Part shown: piece after piece, positions 18,832-30,282 of the stretch | How positions within the stretch are numbered: position 1 is the first letter of the stretch | Layout: every line of letters starts with the position of its first letter | Assembly: GCA_030841035.1 (NCBI GenBank) | Contig: JAVEDI010000067.1 | Location: 17,362-81,361, forward strand | Reading direction: 5' to 3' | DNA from: Actinomycetota bacterium | GTDB lineage: Bacteria > Actinomycetota > Actinomycetes > JACCUZ01 | Length of the DNA stretch: 64,000 nt | Translations under genes and position numbers: made by a program | Notes under the pieces: generated by a model | The model's input: the letters and a program-made list of their open reading frames with translations, nothing else | What the model was told of the DNA's origin: nothing | Databases searched by the model: none

Positions 18832-19287
18832 TCAGTCCTCGTCGTCCTCGACGGCGCGCGGCGCGCGGTAGGGGTCGGCCTCACCGGCGTACGTCGCGCT
18901 GGCCGCGGCACGGTGCACCTCGGCGTCGGCGGCAGCGACCTTGGCGAGCAGGTCCTCGATCTGCGCGGCGTTCTCGGGCACCGCGTCGGCGATGAAGGTC
19001 AGCGACGGCGTGCGGCGCACGCCGGTCTGGCGGCCGACCTCCGAGCGCAGCACGCCCTTGGCGCTCTCCAGAGCCGCGGCCGTGTCGGCCTTCTGCGCCT
19101 CGTCGCCCAGGACGGTGTAGAAGATGCTCGCCTGCTGGAGGTCACCGGTGACCCGGACGTCGGTGATGGTGACGAAGCCGAGCCTGGGGTCCTTCACCCG
19201 CAGCTCGAGCATCTCGGCGACCACGACCTTGATGCGGTCGGCCAGCTTGCGTGCTCGTGCGGTGTCCACCACGGCTACTCGCCCCAT
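18832..19287 (-). CDS. rbfA: Ribosome-binding factor A
   Basis: RbfA binds the 30S subunit late in assembly and helps 16S 5'-end maturation. The 151-residue protein has the KH-like fold: [46 protein letters not shown], and [24 protein letters not shown]. An acidic C-terminal tail (about 30 residues ending VEDDED) is common in actinobacterial members. It sits between the DUF503 gene and truB. Confidence 0.95.
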   Translation of the reverse strand: MGRVAVVDTARARKLADRIKVVVAEMLELRVKDPRLGFVTITDVRVTGDLQQASIFYTVLGDEAQKADTAAALESAKGVLRSEVGRQTGVRRTPSLTFIADAVPENAAQIEDLLAKVAAADAEVHRAAASATYAGEADPYRAPRAVEDDED

Positions 19288-19361
19288 CCTCGTCGTCCGA
19301 CTGGTAGGTCATGCGTTCGTTGGTCGTGCGGTTGATTCATCGTGCTCGGTCGTCCTGCCGT

Positions 19362-19658
19362 TCAGTCGTCCTCGGTGCTGTGGAACTGCTGACGCGCGGA
19401 CAGCAGGTCGACCTCCGGCCGCCCCGCCACCAGGCGCTCGCACGCATCGAGGATCTTGACGCAGTGCGAGCGCTCGGTCGCGACGACGGCCACTGCGACG
19501 AGCGACCGCCGGTGCAGCTCCACGTGACCCGCCTCGGCGGCCGAGACGTCGTACCTCTTGCGCAGCTCCGCCACGATGGGGCGCACGACCGAGCGCTTGG
19601 CCTTGAGCGAGTGAACGTCGCCCAGGAGCAGGTCCAGGCTCAGTACGCCGACGTACAT
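19362..19658 (-). CDS. DUF503 family protein (YlxP-like)
   Basis: This 98-residue protein belongs to the DUF503/YlxP family normally encoded between infB and rbfA. It begins MYVGVLSLDLLLGDVHSLKAKRSVV and has AAEAGHVELHRRSLVAVAVV and a C-terminal Asp/Glu tail. YlxP has been linked to ribosome assembly in Bacillus, but the function here is not established. GGAGG upstream of the ATG at 19658 fixes the start; the frame is open further upstream into non-coding sequence. Confidence 0.92.
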   Translation of the reverse strand: MYVGVLSLDLLLGDVHSLKAKRSVVRPIVAELRKRYDVSAAEAGHVELHRRSLVAVAVVATERSHCVKILDACERLVAGRPEVDLLSARQQFHSTEDD

Positions 19659-19735
19659 GCGTCCCTCCGTCAGACGGGTGTGGGGGCGGGCCGTGTCGCC
19701 CACCCCCACGCCGTCGTCACTGTCGCGCCGGCGGC

Positions 19736-22537
<2,802 letters not shown>

Positions 22538-22724
22538 AACTCTCCTGTCTCGGTCCGGACCGGTCGCTCCCGGCTCAGACCGTCGTTACTGCATGGGGGC
22601 ACTCATCGGTGCGTGCTCATCGGGTGCTCATCAGCGCTTCAACCCGCTTTCGCTGGTGGGACGTGAACTGACTGACCGGCCCCGCGCAGACCACACCGGG
22701 CGGCCCGGGCGAGGGTAGGACGGC

Positions 22725-22767
22725 GACGGCTGCTGCGGGGCACGACTGAAGACGGCCCGCAGCCGTC
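22725..22767 (-). terminator. GC-rich hairpin between ylxR and infB, terminator or attenuator candidate
   Basis: On the minus strand, GACGGCTGC (22767-22759) pairs perfectly with GCAGCCGTC (22733-22725). Further GC pairing occurs inside the loop. The stem begins ten bases after the ylxR stop. There is no T-tract, so intrinsic termination is uncertain; a processing site or attenuator within the nusA-infB operon is equally possible. Confidence 0.45.
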
Positions 22768-22777
22768 ACCCCAGAGT

Positions 22778-23098
22778 CTAACTCCTCGGCGCCGCCTGGC
22801 GCGCCCCCGCGGCCCCGATCCAGGCCCGCAAGGGGTCCAGGTCCAGAGGTGTCTCGGCACGCAGCGCGCGCGGCAGCGCCCGGCGGCGCTGCGCGAGCGC
22901 CAGGCAGGCGGGGTCCGGGTGCAGGTGCGCCCCCCGGCCCGGCAGCCTGCGGTGCGGGTCGGGCACCGTCGCCCCGTCGCGGGCGACCACCCGCAGCAGG
23001 CTCTCGGCGGGACCACGCACTCGGCAGCCGACGCAGGTGCGCAGGGGGCCGCCCCCGGGGGGTGACGCGGCCGGCACGCCCACGGGGCGCCCGGTCAA
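22778..23098 (-). CDS. YlxR family RNA-binding protein
   Basis: The 106-residue protein has the YlxR/DUF448 signature [21 protein letters not shown], a [20 protein letters not shown] motif and an Arg/Ala-rich helix ([16 protein letters not shown]). YlxR is a small basic protein usually found between nusA and infB, as here; reported roles are RNA binding and regulation of other genes. The TTG at 23098 overlaps the nusA stop (TTGA), giving translational coupling; a GTG five codons later is the alternative start. Confidence 0.9.
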   Translation of the reverse strand: MTGRPVGVPAASPPGGGPLRTCVGCRVRGPAESLLRVVARDGATVPDPHRRLPGRGAHLHPDPACLALAQRRRALPRALRAETPLDLDPLRAWIGAAGARQAAPRS

Positions 23099-24129
23099 CC
23101 GGTGACCGGCGGGGCGGCAGGTGCCTGCCGCGCGGCTGGCGCGTCCTCGCCCCGATCGGCATCGGGCACGACGTCGGGACGTATGTCGATGCGCCAGCCG
23201 GTCAGTCGGGCGGCCAGCCGGGCGTTCTGGCCCTCCCGCCCGATCGCCAGCGAGAGCTGGTAGTCGGGCACCGTGATCCGGGCGGCCCGCGCCTCGGCGT
23301 CCACGATCTCGACGTGCGTGACGCGCGCCGGCTGCAGCGCCTGGGCCAGGAAGGTCGCCGGGTCCTCGGACCAGTCGACGATGTCAATCTTCTCGCCGTG
23401 CAGCTCGGCCATCACCGCTCGGGCCCGTGAGCCCATCGGCCCGATGCACGCGCCCTTGGCGTTGACGTTGGGCTTGTTGGACTTGACCGCGATCTTGCTG
23501 CGGTGGCCGGCCTCGCGGGCGATCGCCGGGATCTCCACCGTGCCGTCGGCGATCTCGGGCACCTCGAGCGCGAACAGCTTGCGCACCAGGTTGGGGTGCG
23601 TTCGCGAGAGCACGATCGAGGGACCGCGCGCGCCCTTGCGCACCTGCACGACGTAACAGCGGATGCGGTTGCCGTGCTCGTAGCTCTCGCCGGGGACCTG
23701 TTCGGGCGGCGGCAGCACCGCCTCGACGCGGCCGAGGTCGACGAAGACGTTGCGGGGGTCCTTGCCCTGCTGGATCACCCCCGAGACGATGTCGCCCTCC
23801 TTGCCGGAGAACTCTCCGAACGTCTGCTCGTCCTCAGCATCACGCAGCCGCTGCAGGATGACCTGCTTGGCCGTCGTCGCGGCGATGCGACCGAAGCCGG
23901 ACGGAGTGTCGTCGTACTCCCGCAGCGTGTTGTTCTCCGCGTCGGTCTCGGCGGCCCACACCGTGACATGCCCGCTCTTGCGATCGAGCTCGACGCGCGC
24001 GACGGGCTGGTGCCCCTCGGTGCGCTGGTAGGCGATGAGCAGAGCAGCCTCGATGGCCTCGACGAGCAGGGCGAACGAGATCTCCTTCTCGCGCTCCAGC
24101 GCTCTCAGGGCGCTCATGTCGATGTCCAC
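23095..24129 (-). CDS. nusA: Transcription termination/antitermination factor NusA
   Basis: NusA binds RNA polymerase and controls pausing, termination and antitermination. The 344-residue product begins (V)[17 protein letters not shown], which matches the family N-terminus. It has the N-terminal RNA-polymerase binding domain, an S1 domain ([12 protein letters not shown] to [11 protein letters not shown]) and two KH domains ([19 protein letters not shown] and [21 protein letters not shown]). It lacks the C-terminal acidic repeats of proteobacterial NusA, which is normal in actinobacteria. GTG at 24129 is chosen because GGAGG lies seven bases before it; the open frame extends upstream into rimP. 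Confidence 0.96.
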   Translation of the reverse strand: MDIDMSALRALEREKEISFALLVEAIEAALLIAYQRTEGHQPVARVELDRKSGHVTVWAAETDAENNTLREYDDTPSGFGRIAATTAKQVILQRLRDAEDEQTFGEFSGKEGDIVSGVIQQGKDPRNVFVDLGRVEAVLPPPEQVPGESYEHGNRIRCYVVQVRKGARGPSIVLSRTHPNLVRKLFALEVPEIADGTVEIPAIAREAGHRSKIAVKSNKPNVNAKGACIGPMGSRARAVMAELHGEKIDIVDWSEDPATFLAQALQPARVTHVEIVDAEARAARITVPDYQLSLAIGREGQNARLAARLTGWRIDIRPDVVPDADRGEDAPAARQAPAAPPVTG

Positions 24130-24131
24130 GG

Positions 24132-24620
24132 TCACTCCTCCCTGGTGGTCGAACGGTTGAACTCCACCTGCACGCGGCCGGGTCCCAGGTCGACCCACGG
24201 GACCCGCAGCGGCTCGCCCGCATGGTCGCCGTCGACCTGCAGGTCGACGCCGTCGTCATCGACCGCGAGGACGCGCCCGGTGCGCTCGCCGACCCCGGCA
24301 ACACCGACGGTCACGAGACGGGCCGCGGCCCGGCGCCAGTGGCGGGGCTGGGTCAGGGGTCGGTCGACCCCCGGGGAGGTGACCTCCAGCACGTACGGCG
24401 CGCCGCCCATCGCGTCGGACGCGTCGAGCGCACCGGACACCGTCGTGCTGACCCGCGCGATGTCGTCGAGGTCGACGCCACCGTCCTTGTCGACCACCAC
24501 CCGCAGCATCCGACGCTTGCCGGCCGGGGTCACGACGACGTCCTCGAGGTCGAATCCCTCGGCGGTGACGACCGGCTCGAGAGCGCGCCGCAGGCTTTCG
24601 CGATCGGAGGCGCTGCCCAT
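24132..24620 (-). CDS. rimP: Ribosome maturation factor RimP
   Basis: RimP assists 30S maturation. The 162-residue protein has the N-terminal alpha/beta domain with [22 protein letters not shown] and [18 protein letters not shown], the signature [20 protein letters not shown], and a C-terminal SH3-like barrel (GVDLQVDGD). ATG at 24620 is supported by GGGAGG upstream. It heads the nusA operon, two bases before the nusA start, and is divergent from the DUF4439 pair. The 151-base gap should hold the operon promoter, but no confident hexamers are seen. Confidence 0.94.
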   Translation of the reverse strand: MGSASDRESLRRALEPVVTAEGFDLEDVVVTPAGKRRMLRVVVDKDGGVDLDDIARVSTTVSGALDASDAMGGAPYVLEVTSPGVDRPLTQPRHWRRAAARLVTVGVAGVGERTGRVLAVDDDGVDLQVDGDHAGEPLRVPWVDLGPGRVQVEFNRSTTREE

Positions 24621-24771
24621 CGTGGGACCTCCCTCGCGTCTGTGCTGTTGTCGCCTGCATCTCGACCCTAGCGGGTCGCGGTGGCGGCCCCTGCACGTGG
24701 CAGCATGGCGCACCCGGGCAGCGGCCGCACCTCTGCCGGCCCGAACGCAGCACCGAGGAGGCGACGCGCGG

Positions 24772-25311
24772 ATGAGCATGGCACGGCCGCCGGAGCTGCG
24801 GCGGCCGTCCCGGCGCGAGGTGCTCATCGGCGCCGGCCTGCTGGTCGCCTCCGGCTGCGCGCGAGCTGCCGTCGACGTCGCGCCCCGGCCTACCGCGGAC
24901 CAACGGCTGGCCGCGGACGTCGCCGAGGAGATCCGGGCACTGGCGGCCCGCTATGCAGCAACCGTCCGACGACACCCAGGCCTCGGCGGCGTGCTCTCAC
25001 CGCTCGCCGCCGAGCACGACGCACACGTGCGCGCACTGGTGGCACTGCAGCCGGTGGCCTCACCCTCGCCGTCCGCGTCTGCCGCTGGGTCTGCCGCTGG
25101 GTCTGCGGCTGCGTCGCCCTCGGTCTCTCCCACAGCGGCAGCGGTCCCGGCCACGCCGGCGGCCGCGCGTGCCGCGCTGGTCGAGGCGGAGCGGGTCGCC
25201 GCGCAGCGGCGGCGCACGCAGAGCCTGCGGGCCGGGGCCGGGCTCGCGCGGCTGCTGGCGTCGGTCGCGGCGTGCGAGAGCGTGCACGCCGCCCTGCTGG
25301 GCGAGGGCTGA
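24772..25311 (+). CDS. Putative TAT-exported lipoprotein of unknown function
   Basis: The 179-residue protein has a twin-arginine motif (RPSRREVL, Arg14-Arg15), a hydrophobic helix (LIGAGLLVASG) and a lipobox cysteine at residue 29 (VASGC), so it is expected on the outer face of the membrane. The mature part is alanine-rich and helical (IRALAARYAATVRRHPGLGGVLSPLAAEH). It has a Ser/Ala/Pro linker near residues 95-125 and ends in another helix. The stop overlaps the next start (TGATG), pointing to an operon with the ferritin-like gene. In mycobacteria an alanine-rich membrane protein and a DUF4439 protein occupy the same position next to rimP. Function is unknown. Confidence 0.8.
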   Translation: MSMARPPELRRPSRREVLIGAGLLVASGCARAAVDVAPRPTADQRLAADVAEEIRALAARYAATVRRHPGLGGVLSPLAAEHDAHVRALVALQPVASPSPSASAAGSAAGSAAASPSVSPTAAAVPATPAAARAALVEAERVAAQRRRTQSLRAGAGLARLLASVAACESVHAALLGEG

Positions 25312-25742
25312 TGGCCTCCCGTCGGCGCTCGCTACGGGCGTTGCAGGACGTGCTGGCCGGCGAGCACGCGGCGATCTACGGGTACGGCGTCGCGGGCGCG
25401 TGGCTCTCCGGCCGGCGCCGCGACCGGGCGCGCGCGGCGTTCGCGGCGCACCGCACGCGTCGCGACCAGCTGCAGGCGCTGATCCGGGCACGCGGCGCCG
25501 AGCCGGTCGCGGCCGCGGCGTCGTACGCGCTGGCGCGGCCGGTGACCTCGGCGGCCGATGCCGTGGCGCTGGCCACCCTGCTGGAGGAGCGGCTCGCCGC
25601 GGTCTGGGCCGACGCGGTCGCGCAGCTGGAGGGTGATCTGCGCCGGCTGGCCGTGCGGGCGTTGCGCGACGCCGCCGTGCTGGGTGCCCAGTGGCGCGGT
25701 GCCAGCGTGGCCTTCCCGGGCCTGCCGGAGCTCTCCCCTTGA
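25311..25742 (+). CDS. DUF4439 ferritin-like domain protein
   Basis: The 143-residue, almost entirely helical protein matches the DUF4439 family with a ferritin-like four-helix bundle: ALQDVLAGEHAAIYGYGVAGAWL, ARAAFAAHRTRRDQLQALIRARGAEP, and LLEERLAAVWADAVAQLEGDLRRLAVRAL. The metal-ligand pattern GEHAAIYGYG followed by AHRTRRDQL is present, so iron or another metal could bind, though activity is unproven for this family. It overlaps the stop of the upstream lipoprotein gene by one base and ends nine bases from the convergent remnant. Confidence 0.85.
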   Translation: MASRRRSLRALQDVLAGEHAAIYGYGVAGAWLSGRRRDRARAAFAAHRTRRDQLQALIRARGAEPVAAAASYALARPVTSAADAVALATLLEERLAAVWADAVAQLEGDLRRLAVRALRDAAVLGAQWRGASVAFPGLPELSP

Positions 25743-25751
25743 GCGTGCCCC

Positions 25752-26075
25752 TCAGGGCGCGAGGCGCGGGACCAGCGGGCGCAGCCGGGGCCACTGCTCG
25801 CAGTTGAGCAGGTGCTGCACCGGGTCGTAGTGCGGGTCGCCGACGTAGGGCTTGGGGTCGATCGCGAGCCACGGCTGCCGCGTGGCGGCCAGCACGTTCA
25901 TGGCGTGCAGGTCGGTGGCGAGCAGCACCCGCCGCGGCGGCTCGACCCCACCAGCGCTCGGCCAGGCCGCGACCGTCGCTGGCAGCGCCGCCAGCCACGG
26001 CCTCGTGTCGACGTCGGTCTGCGACTCGATCGACTCGGCGAGGTAGCGCGGGACGGTCAGCGACATGGTTGCCAT
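25752..26075 (-). pseudogene. Truncated aminoglycoside/streptomycin phosphotransferase-like remnant
   Basis: The 107-codon frame carries the C-terminal catalytic block of the streptomycin 6-kinase/APH(6) family: a catalytic-loop strand LLATDLHAMNVLAA, then WLAIDPKPYVGDPHYDPVQHLLNC. These hold the catalytic Asp and metal-binding Asp. Complete members are about 280-310 residues. The whole N-lobe is missing, and the protein stops about 25 residues after the DPxxD block, without the usual terminal helix. A usual HTDLHxGN loop has Met in place of Gly (HAMN). This looks like a decayed gene; expression as a short protein cannot be excluded. No phosphotransferase sequence is seen in the flanking 85 bases. 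Confidence 0.7.
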
Positions 26076-26148
26076 CCTCGCGCGTCCCGGCGCGCGGCTC
26101 ACTCCGCCGGCAGCAAGCCCGTCGCCGACCGCACGGGTGCCGGTTGAA

Positions 26149-26154
26149 TAGCCT
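26149..26154 (+). promoter_or_regulatory. Candidate -10 hexamer, leaderless
   Basis: TAGCCT is followed by six bases and the ATG of the mycothiol isomerase-like gene, the same hexamer and spacing as found before ftsK. Confidence 0.4.
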
Positions 26155-26160
26155 GCGGAG

Positions 26161-26883
26161 ATGTGCCTGGACCACACCGAGCTCGTGCACCTCGGGAGCG
26201 ACGAGGCGGCCCTCGTGTCACGGCTGCTCGCCGACGCACCCCTGGACCGCCCGGTGCCGTCCTGCCCCGGATGGCTGGTGCGCGACCTCGTCGGCCACCT
26301 CGGGTCCGTGCACCGCTGGGCGACCGAGGTCGTGCGCACCGGAGGGGTCGCCCGCCCGCCCGAGCCCCCGTCAGAGGACGCGCAGCTGGCGCCGTGGTTC
26401 GCGCAGGGTGCCGCCGGCTTGACCACCACCCTTGCGGGGGCCGACCCGAGTGCCGGCTGCTGGACGTTCGCGCCACCCCACCGAGTCGGGTTCTGGTCGC
26501 GCCGCCAGCTGCACGAGACGACGGTGCACCGCTGGGACCTCGAGGCGGCCCTGGGCCGTGACAGCGGTCTCGACCCGCGGCTGGCCGCCGACGGCATCGA
26601 CGAGGTGGTCACGATGTTCTTCCCCCGCCAGGTGCGCCTGGGTCGCGAGGCACCCCTCACCGACGTCCTGGCCCTGGTCGACAACGCCACCGGTCGCCGG
26701 TGGGTCCTCGCCGGTGACGGCACCACGGACGTCGATGGCACGCCCGACGCGACCGTCACCGGCGACGCCGCCGACCTCCTGCTGCTGCTGTGGCAGCGCC
26801 ACTCGCTCGACGACGGCGCCGTGGGGGCGGACGGGTCCCGCGAGGCAGCCGAGCGGGTGCTCTCGGCCCGACTCACGCCGTGA
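26161..26883 (+). CDS. Maleylpyruvate isomerase family mycothiol-dependent enzyme
   Basis: The 240-residue protein has the MDMPI_N/DinB-like metal-binding helical domain: VPSCPGWLVRDLVGHLGSVHRWATEVV near residues 33-60 and QLHETTVHRWDLEAALG near 116-133, which together supply the three histidine ligands. A smaller C-terminal SCP2-like domain (VLAGDGTTDV to LWQRH) follows. Family members use mycothiol as thiol cofactor for isomerisation or S-transfer; the substrate here is unknown. The gene is convergent with the TSUP permease and starts from a probable leaderless promoter. Confidence 0.85.
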   Translation: MCLDHTELVHLGSDEAALVSRLLADAPLDRPVPSCPGWLVRDLVGHLGSVHRWATEVVRTGGVARPPEPPSEDAQLAPWFAQGAAGLTTTLAGADPSAGCWTFAPPHRVGFWSRRQLHETTVHRWDLEAALGRDSGLDPRLAADGIDEVVTMFFPRQVRLGREAPLTDVLALVDNATGRRWVLAGDGTTDVDGTPDATVTGDAADLLLLLWQRHSLDDGAVGADGSREAAERVLSARLTP

Positions 26884-26893
26884 GGGCCGGCCC

Positions 26894-27667
26894 TCAGCCG
26901 GTGCGCACCACGTCGTAGCCGAGCCGCGCCACCAGGGCCGCTACGACCAGGAGGAACACGACACGCACGAAGCGGCTCCCGCGACGGATCGCGGCGTGGG
27001 CACCGAGCCAGCCGCCCAGCACGTTGCACGCGCCCATCAGCAGCCCGACGCGCCACAGCGGTGCGCCCTGCGGGACGAACACGAGCAGCGCGCCCAGGTT
27101 CGTGGCCAGGTTGACGATGCGGGCCTTGGCCGAGGCCTGCAGGAACGAGTAGCCGAGCAGTGCCACGAGCAGCACGACGAGGAAGCTGCCGGTGCCCGGC
27201 CCGAAGATGCCGTCGTAGAACCCGATGCCCAGACCGCCGAGACCGGCAGCCAGGTGGTGGCGGCGGCCGGTGAACCGCAGCGACTCGTCCTCTCCGATGG
27301 CGGGGTTGCGCAGCACGTAGGCGGCGACGACGACCAGCAGCACGAGCACCAGCGGTCGGAAGACGTCGCCCGGGAGGGCGGATGCGCTCAGAGCGCCCAG
27401 GGCCGCGCCGACGAGAGCGACCGCCGCCATGGGCAAGGCGGTGCGCAGGTCCGGCCGGAGGCGCCGGTAGTACGTCGCTGCGGCGACCGACGTGCCGCAG
27501 ATGCCCGACAGCTTGTTGGTCGCGAGGATCTGCGCCGGCGCCGCACCCGGCAGCAGGACGAGCAACGCGGGGAGCTGCACGAGGCCACCACCGCCGGACA
27601 CCGCGTCGACCCAGCCCGCGAAGCCGGCCGCCAGGCAGAGCAGCACGAGGTGGGAGAGGTCCGGCAC
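26894..27667 (-). CDS. TSUP family (TauE/SafE) membrane permease
   Basis: The 257-residue protein has seven or eight transmembrane helices and both TSUP repeat motifs: FAGWVDAVSGGGGLVQLPALL near the N-terminus and GFYDGIFGPGTGSFLVVLLV in the second half. Members move sulfite, sulfonates or other small organic anions, probably by export. The GTG at 27667 begins directly before the first helix; the frame stays open into the upstream HAD gene. It follows the HAD gene by seven bases, suggesting an operon with proS. Substrate unknown. Confidence 0.88.
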   Translation of the reverse strand: MPDLSHLVLLCLAAGFAGWVDAVSGGGGLVQLPALLVLLPGAAPAQILATNKLSGICGTSVAAATYYRRLRPDLRTALPMAAVALVGAALGALSASALPGDVFRPLVLVLLVVVAAYVLRNPAIGEDESLRFTGRRHHLAAGLGGLGIGFYDGIFGPGTGSFLVVLLVALLGYSFLQASAKARIVNLATNLGALLVFVPQGAPLWRVGLLMGACNVLGGWLGAHAAIRRGSRFVRVVFLLVVAALVARLGYDVVRTG

Positions 27668-27674
27668 GGCACCC

Positions 27675-28406
27675 TCAGGCCTGCACGGTCTCGCCGAGCC
27701 ACCGGTCCACGACCGGCAGGACGTCGGCGAGCCGCTGCACCACTGCATCGGGGTCGCCCTCCACGTGGCCCTTCTGGTTCTCCGGGATCGCACTGTGGGG
27801 CACCAGGACCGCGCGCATGCCGGTCTCCTTCGCGCCGTGCACGTCGTCGTACGGGCGATCGCCGACGAAGACGACCCGCGCCGGATCGGTCACCGCGAGC
27901 GCCGTCATCGCGGCCCGGAAGGCCTCGGGGTGCGGCTTGGTCCACTCGATCTCGCAGGTGTAGACCGCGCCGTCGATCAGGTCGAGCACGCCGTCGCGGC
28001 GGAACACCTCCTCGTGGTGCTCGCGCGTCCACAGCGTGTTCGACAGGACGCCGACCTTCACGCCCCGGTCCCGCAGCGCGGCCAGCAGCGGTGGCACATC
28101 GGGGTCGATGTAGGTGTGCGGCTCCCAGAAGCGGTGGTAGGCCGCGAGAGCCTGCTCATGCCGCTCGCCCGACGGCTCGACGCCGACCGATCGCAGCAGG
28201 TCGTCCAGTGTCCCGCTGCGCTGGTGGTCACGGGCGCGCCGCCAGGCCTCTTCCTCGGCGGCCAGCAACAGCCCGGCCAGCTCGTCGGCGCGGCCGGCGT
28301 CGTAGACCTGCGTGTAGTGCGCCCACTGCTCGCGCAGGTCGACCGTGTGCCACGGGGTGAGCGTCCCGCCCCAGTCGAAGATGACCGCCTCGACGGCGCC
28401 TGTCAC
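27675..28406 (-). CDS. HAD family hydrolase
   Basis: The 243-residue protein has HAD motif I as FDWGGTLTP, motif II GVLSNT and motifs III/IV in [18 protein letters not shown], with a helical cap between residues 20 and 115. The usual second aspartate of DxD is glycine here, as in a subset of HAD proteins, so phosphatase activity may differ from classic members. Substrate unknown. The GTG start overlaps the proS stop by four bases, so it is translationally coupled. Confidence 0.85.
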   Translation of the reverse strand: MTGAVEAVIFDWGGTLTPWHTVDLREQWAHYTQVYDAGRADELAGLLLAAEEEAWRRARDHQRSGTLDDLLRSVGVEPSGERHEQALAAYHRFWEPHTYIDPDVPPLLAALRDRGVKVGVLSNTLWTREHHEEVFRRDGVLDLIDGAVYTCEIEWTKPHPEAFRAAMTALAVTDPARVVFVGDRPYDDVHGAKETGMRAVLVPHSAIPENQKGHVEGDPDAVVQRLADVLPVVDRWLGETVQA

Positions 28407-30175
28407 GAGCGCAGCGTCGCAGCGATGCGTGCCTGCGCCTGCGCGACGGGCACGTTCTCACGCTCGCCGGTCCTGCGGTCGCGCACCTCGACCACGCCGT
28501 CGGCCAGGCCCCTGCCCACCACGACGATCGTCGGCATGCCGAGCAGCTCGGCATCCTTGAACTTCACCCCGGGCGAGACGCCGCGCCGGTCGTCGTAGAG
28601 CACCGTGAACCCCTCGGACACCAGGTCGTCGGCGAGCGACTGCGCGGCGTCGAAAACCGTGTCGTCCTTGCCGGTTGCGACGAGGTGGACGTCTGCCGGT
28701 GCGACCTCCCGGGGCCACACCAGCCCCATCTCGTCGTGCGTCGACTCGGCGATCGCGGCGATGGCGCGCGAGACCCCGATGCCGTAGGACCCCATCGTGA
28801 CGACGACCTGCTTGCCGTGCTCGTCGAGCACCTTGAGGTCGAGCACGTCGGCAAACTTGCGGCCGAGCTGGAAGATGTGGCCCATCTCGATGCCGCGAGC
28901 CATCTCCAGCGTCGCGTTGCCGCAGTTGGGGCAGGTGTCGTCCTCGCGCACCTCAGCGGACTCGACGGTTCCGTCGCCGGTGAAGTCGCGCCCGGCGACC
29001 AGGTCGAAGACGTGCCGGCCCGCCTCGTTGGCCCCGGTGATCCACCGGGTGCCCTCGGCGACGCGTGGGTCAAGCAGGTAGCGGACCCCGGCCGGCTTGT
29101 CGCTGCCCAGCGCGGCGGGCCCGATGTAGCCACGGACCAGGCCCGGGTTGTCGGCGAAGTCGGCCTCGGTGAACGGCTCGACGGTGGAGGGGTGCACTTG
29201 GGCACCGAGCCGCTTGAGGTCGATCTCCCGGTCACCGGGCACGCCGATGGCGACGACCTCGTCCTTCGCGCCGGGGTGGCGCAGCTTGACGACGACGTTC
29301 TTCAACGTGTCGGCCGCCGTCCAGTCGCGGTCGGGGCGGCGCAGGTCGTCGCGCGCGTTGGCGAGGGCGACGAGCGTGTCGATGGTGGGCGTGTCGGGGG
29401 TGTCCTCGACGTGCGCCGCAGGTACGTCGTCGTAGGGCTGCGCCGGGGGCGCGGGCGACCGCACCGCCTCGGTGTTGGCGGCGTAGTCGCACGTCGTGCA
29501 GCGCACGTAGGTGTCCTCGCCGTTGGCCGCGGGAGTGAGGAACTCCTCGCTGCGCGAGCCGCCCATGGCCCCCGACATCGCCGAGACGATGACGTAGTCG
29601 AGGCCGAGCCGGTCGAAGGTGCGGATGTAGGCCTCGCGGTGCGCGGCGTAGGACGCCTCGAGCCCGGCGTCGTCGACGTCGAAGGAGTACGAGTCCTTCA
29701 TCACGAACTCGCGGCCGCGCAGCAGCCCGGCGCGGGGCCGCGTCTCGTCGCGGAACTTGGTCTGGATCTGGTAGATCCACAGCGGCAGGTCCTTGTAGGA
29801 CGAGTACAGGTCCTTGACCAGCAGGGTGAACATCTCCTCGTGCGTGGGACCGAGCAGGTAGTCGGCCCCCTTGCGGTCCACCAGCCGGAAGATGTCCTCG
29901 CCGTACTCCGTCCAGCGGTTGGTGCGCTCGTAGGGCTCCCTGGGCAGCAGCGCCGGGAAGTGCACCTCCTGGGCGCCCATCGCGTCCATCTCCTCGCGCA
30001 CGACCCGCTCGACGTTGCGGTAGACCCGCCAGCCCAGCGGCAGCCAGGTGTAGCCGCCGGGAGCCGCCCGGCGGATGTAGCCGGCGCGCACCAGCAGACG
30101 GTGGCTCGGCACCTCGGCGTCGGCCGGATCCTCGCGAAGGGTCCGCAGGAACAGGGTCGACATCCGCAGCAGCAC
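28403..30175 (-). CDS. proS: Proline-tRNA ligase
   Basis: ProRS charges tRNA-Pro. The 590-residue bacterial-type enzyme has class II motif 1 ([27 protein letters not shown]), motif 2 ([28 protein letters not shown]) and motif 3 ([17 protein letters not shown]). It also has an inserted INS-type editing domain (about residues 230-390) and a C-terminal anticodon-binding domain ([13 protein letters not shown]). Length is normal. GTG at 30175 has GAGGAG eight bases upstream; an ATG four codons later is possible. It is followed by the HAD and TSUP genes. Confidence 0.96.
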   Translation of the reverse strand: MLLRMSTLFLRTLREDPADAEVPSHRLLVRAGYIRRAAPGGYTWLPLGWRVYRNVERVVREEMDAMGAQEVHFPALLPREPYERTNRWTEYGEDIFRLVDRKGADYLLGPTHEEMFTLLVKDLYSSYKDLPLWIYQIQTKFRDETRPRAGLLRGREFVMKDSYSFDVDDAGLEASYAAHREAYIRTFDRLGLDYVIVSAMSGAMGGSRSEEFLTPAANGEDTYVRCTTCDYAANTEAVRSPAPPAQPYDDVPAAHVEDTPDTPTIDTLVALANARDDLRRPDRDWTAADTLKNVVVKLRHPGAKDEVVAIGVPGDREIDLKRLGAQVHPSTVEPFTEADFADNPGLVRGYIGPAALGSDKPAGVRYLLDPRVAEGTRWITGANEAGRHVFDLVAGRDFTGDGTVESAEVREDDTCPNCGNATLEMARGIEMGHIFQLGRKFADVLDLKVLDEHGKQVVVTMGSYGIGVSRAIAAIAESTHDEMGLVWPREVAPADVHLVATGKDDTVFDAAQSLADDLVSEGFTVLYDDRRGVSPGVKFKDAELLGMPTIVVVGRGLADGVVEVRDRRTGERENVPVAQAQARIAATLRS

Positions 30176-30282
30176 GGTGGGTTCTCCTCGATAGGTCTGT
30201 GGCGCGAGGATAACGACGTGGCGGCCGGGTGGCCGACCCGGTTTCGCGCCCGGCCGCGGCCCGGACAGCGCTCAGCCAGCGA

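Noticed and set aside
23503..24771. N-terminal extension of the lipoprotein frame across nusA and rimP
   Set aside because: Sequence before the twin-arginine signal overlaps two well-supported minus-strand genes; the signal peptide starts at 24772.
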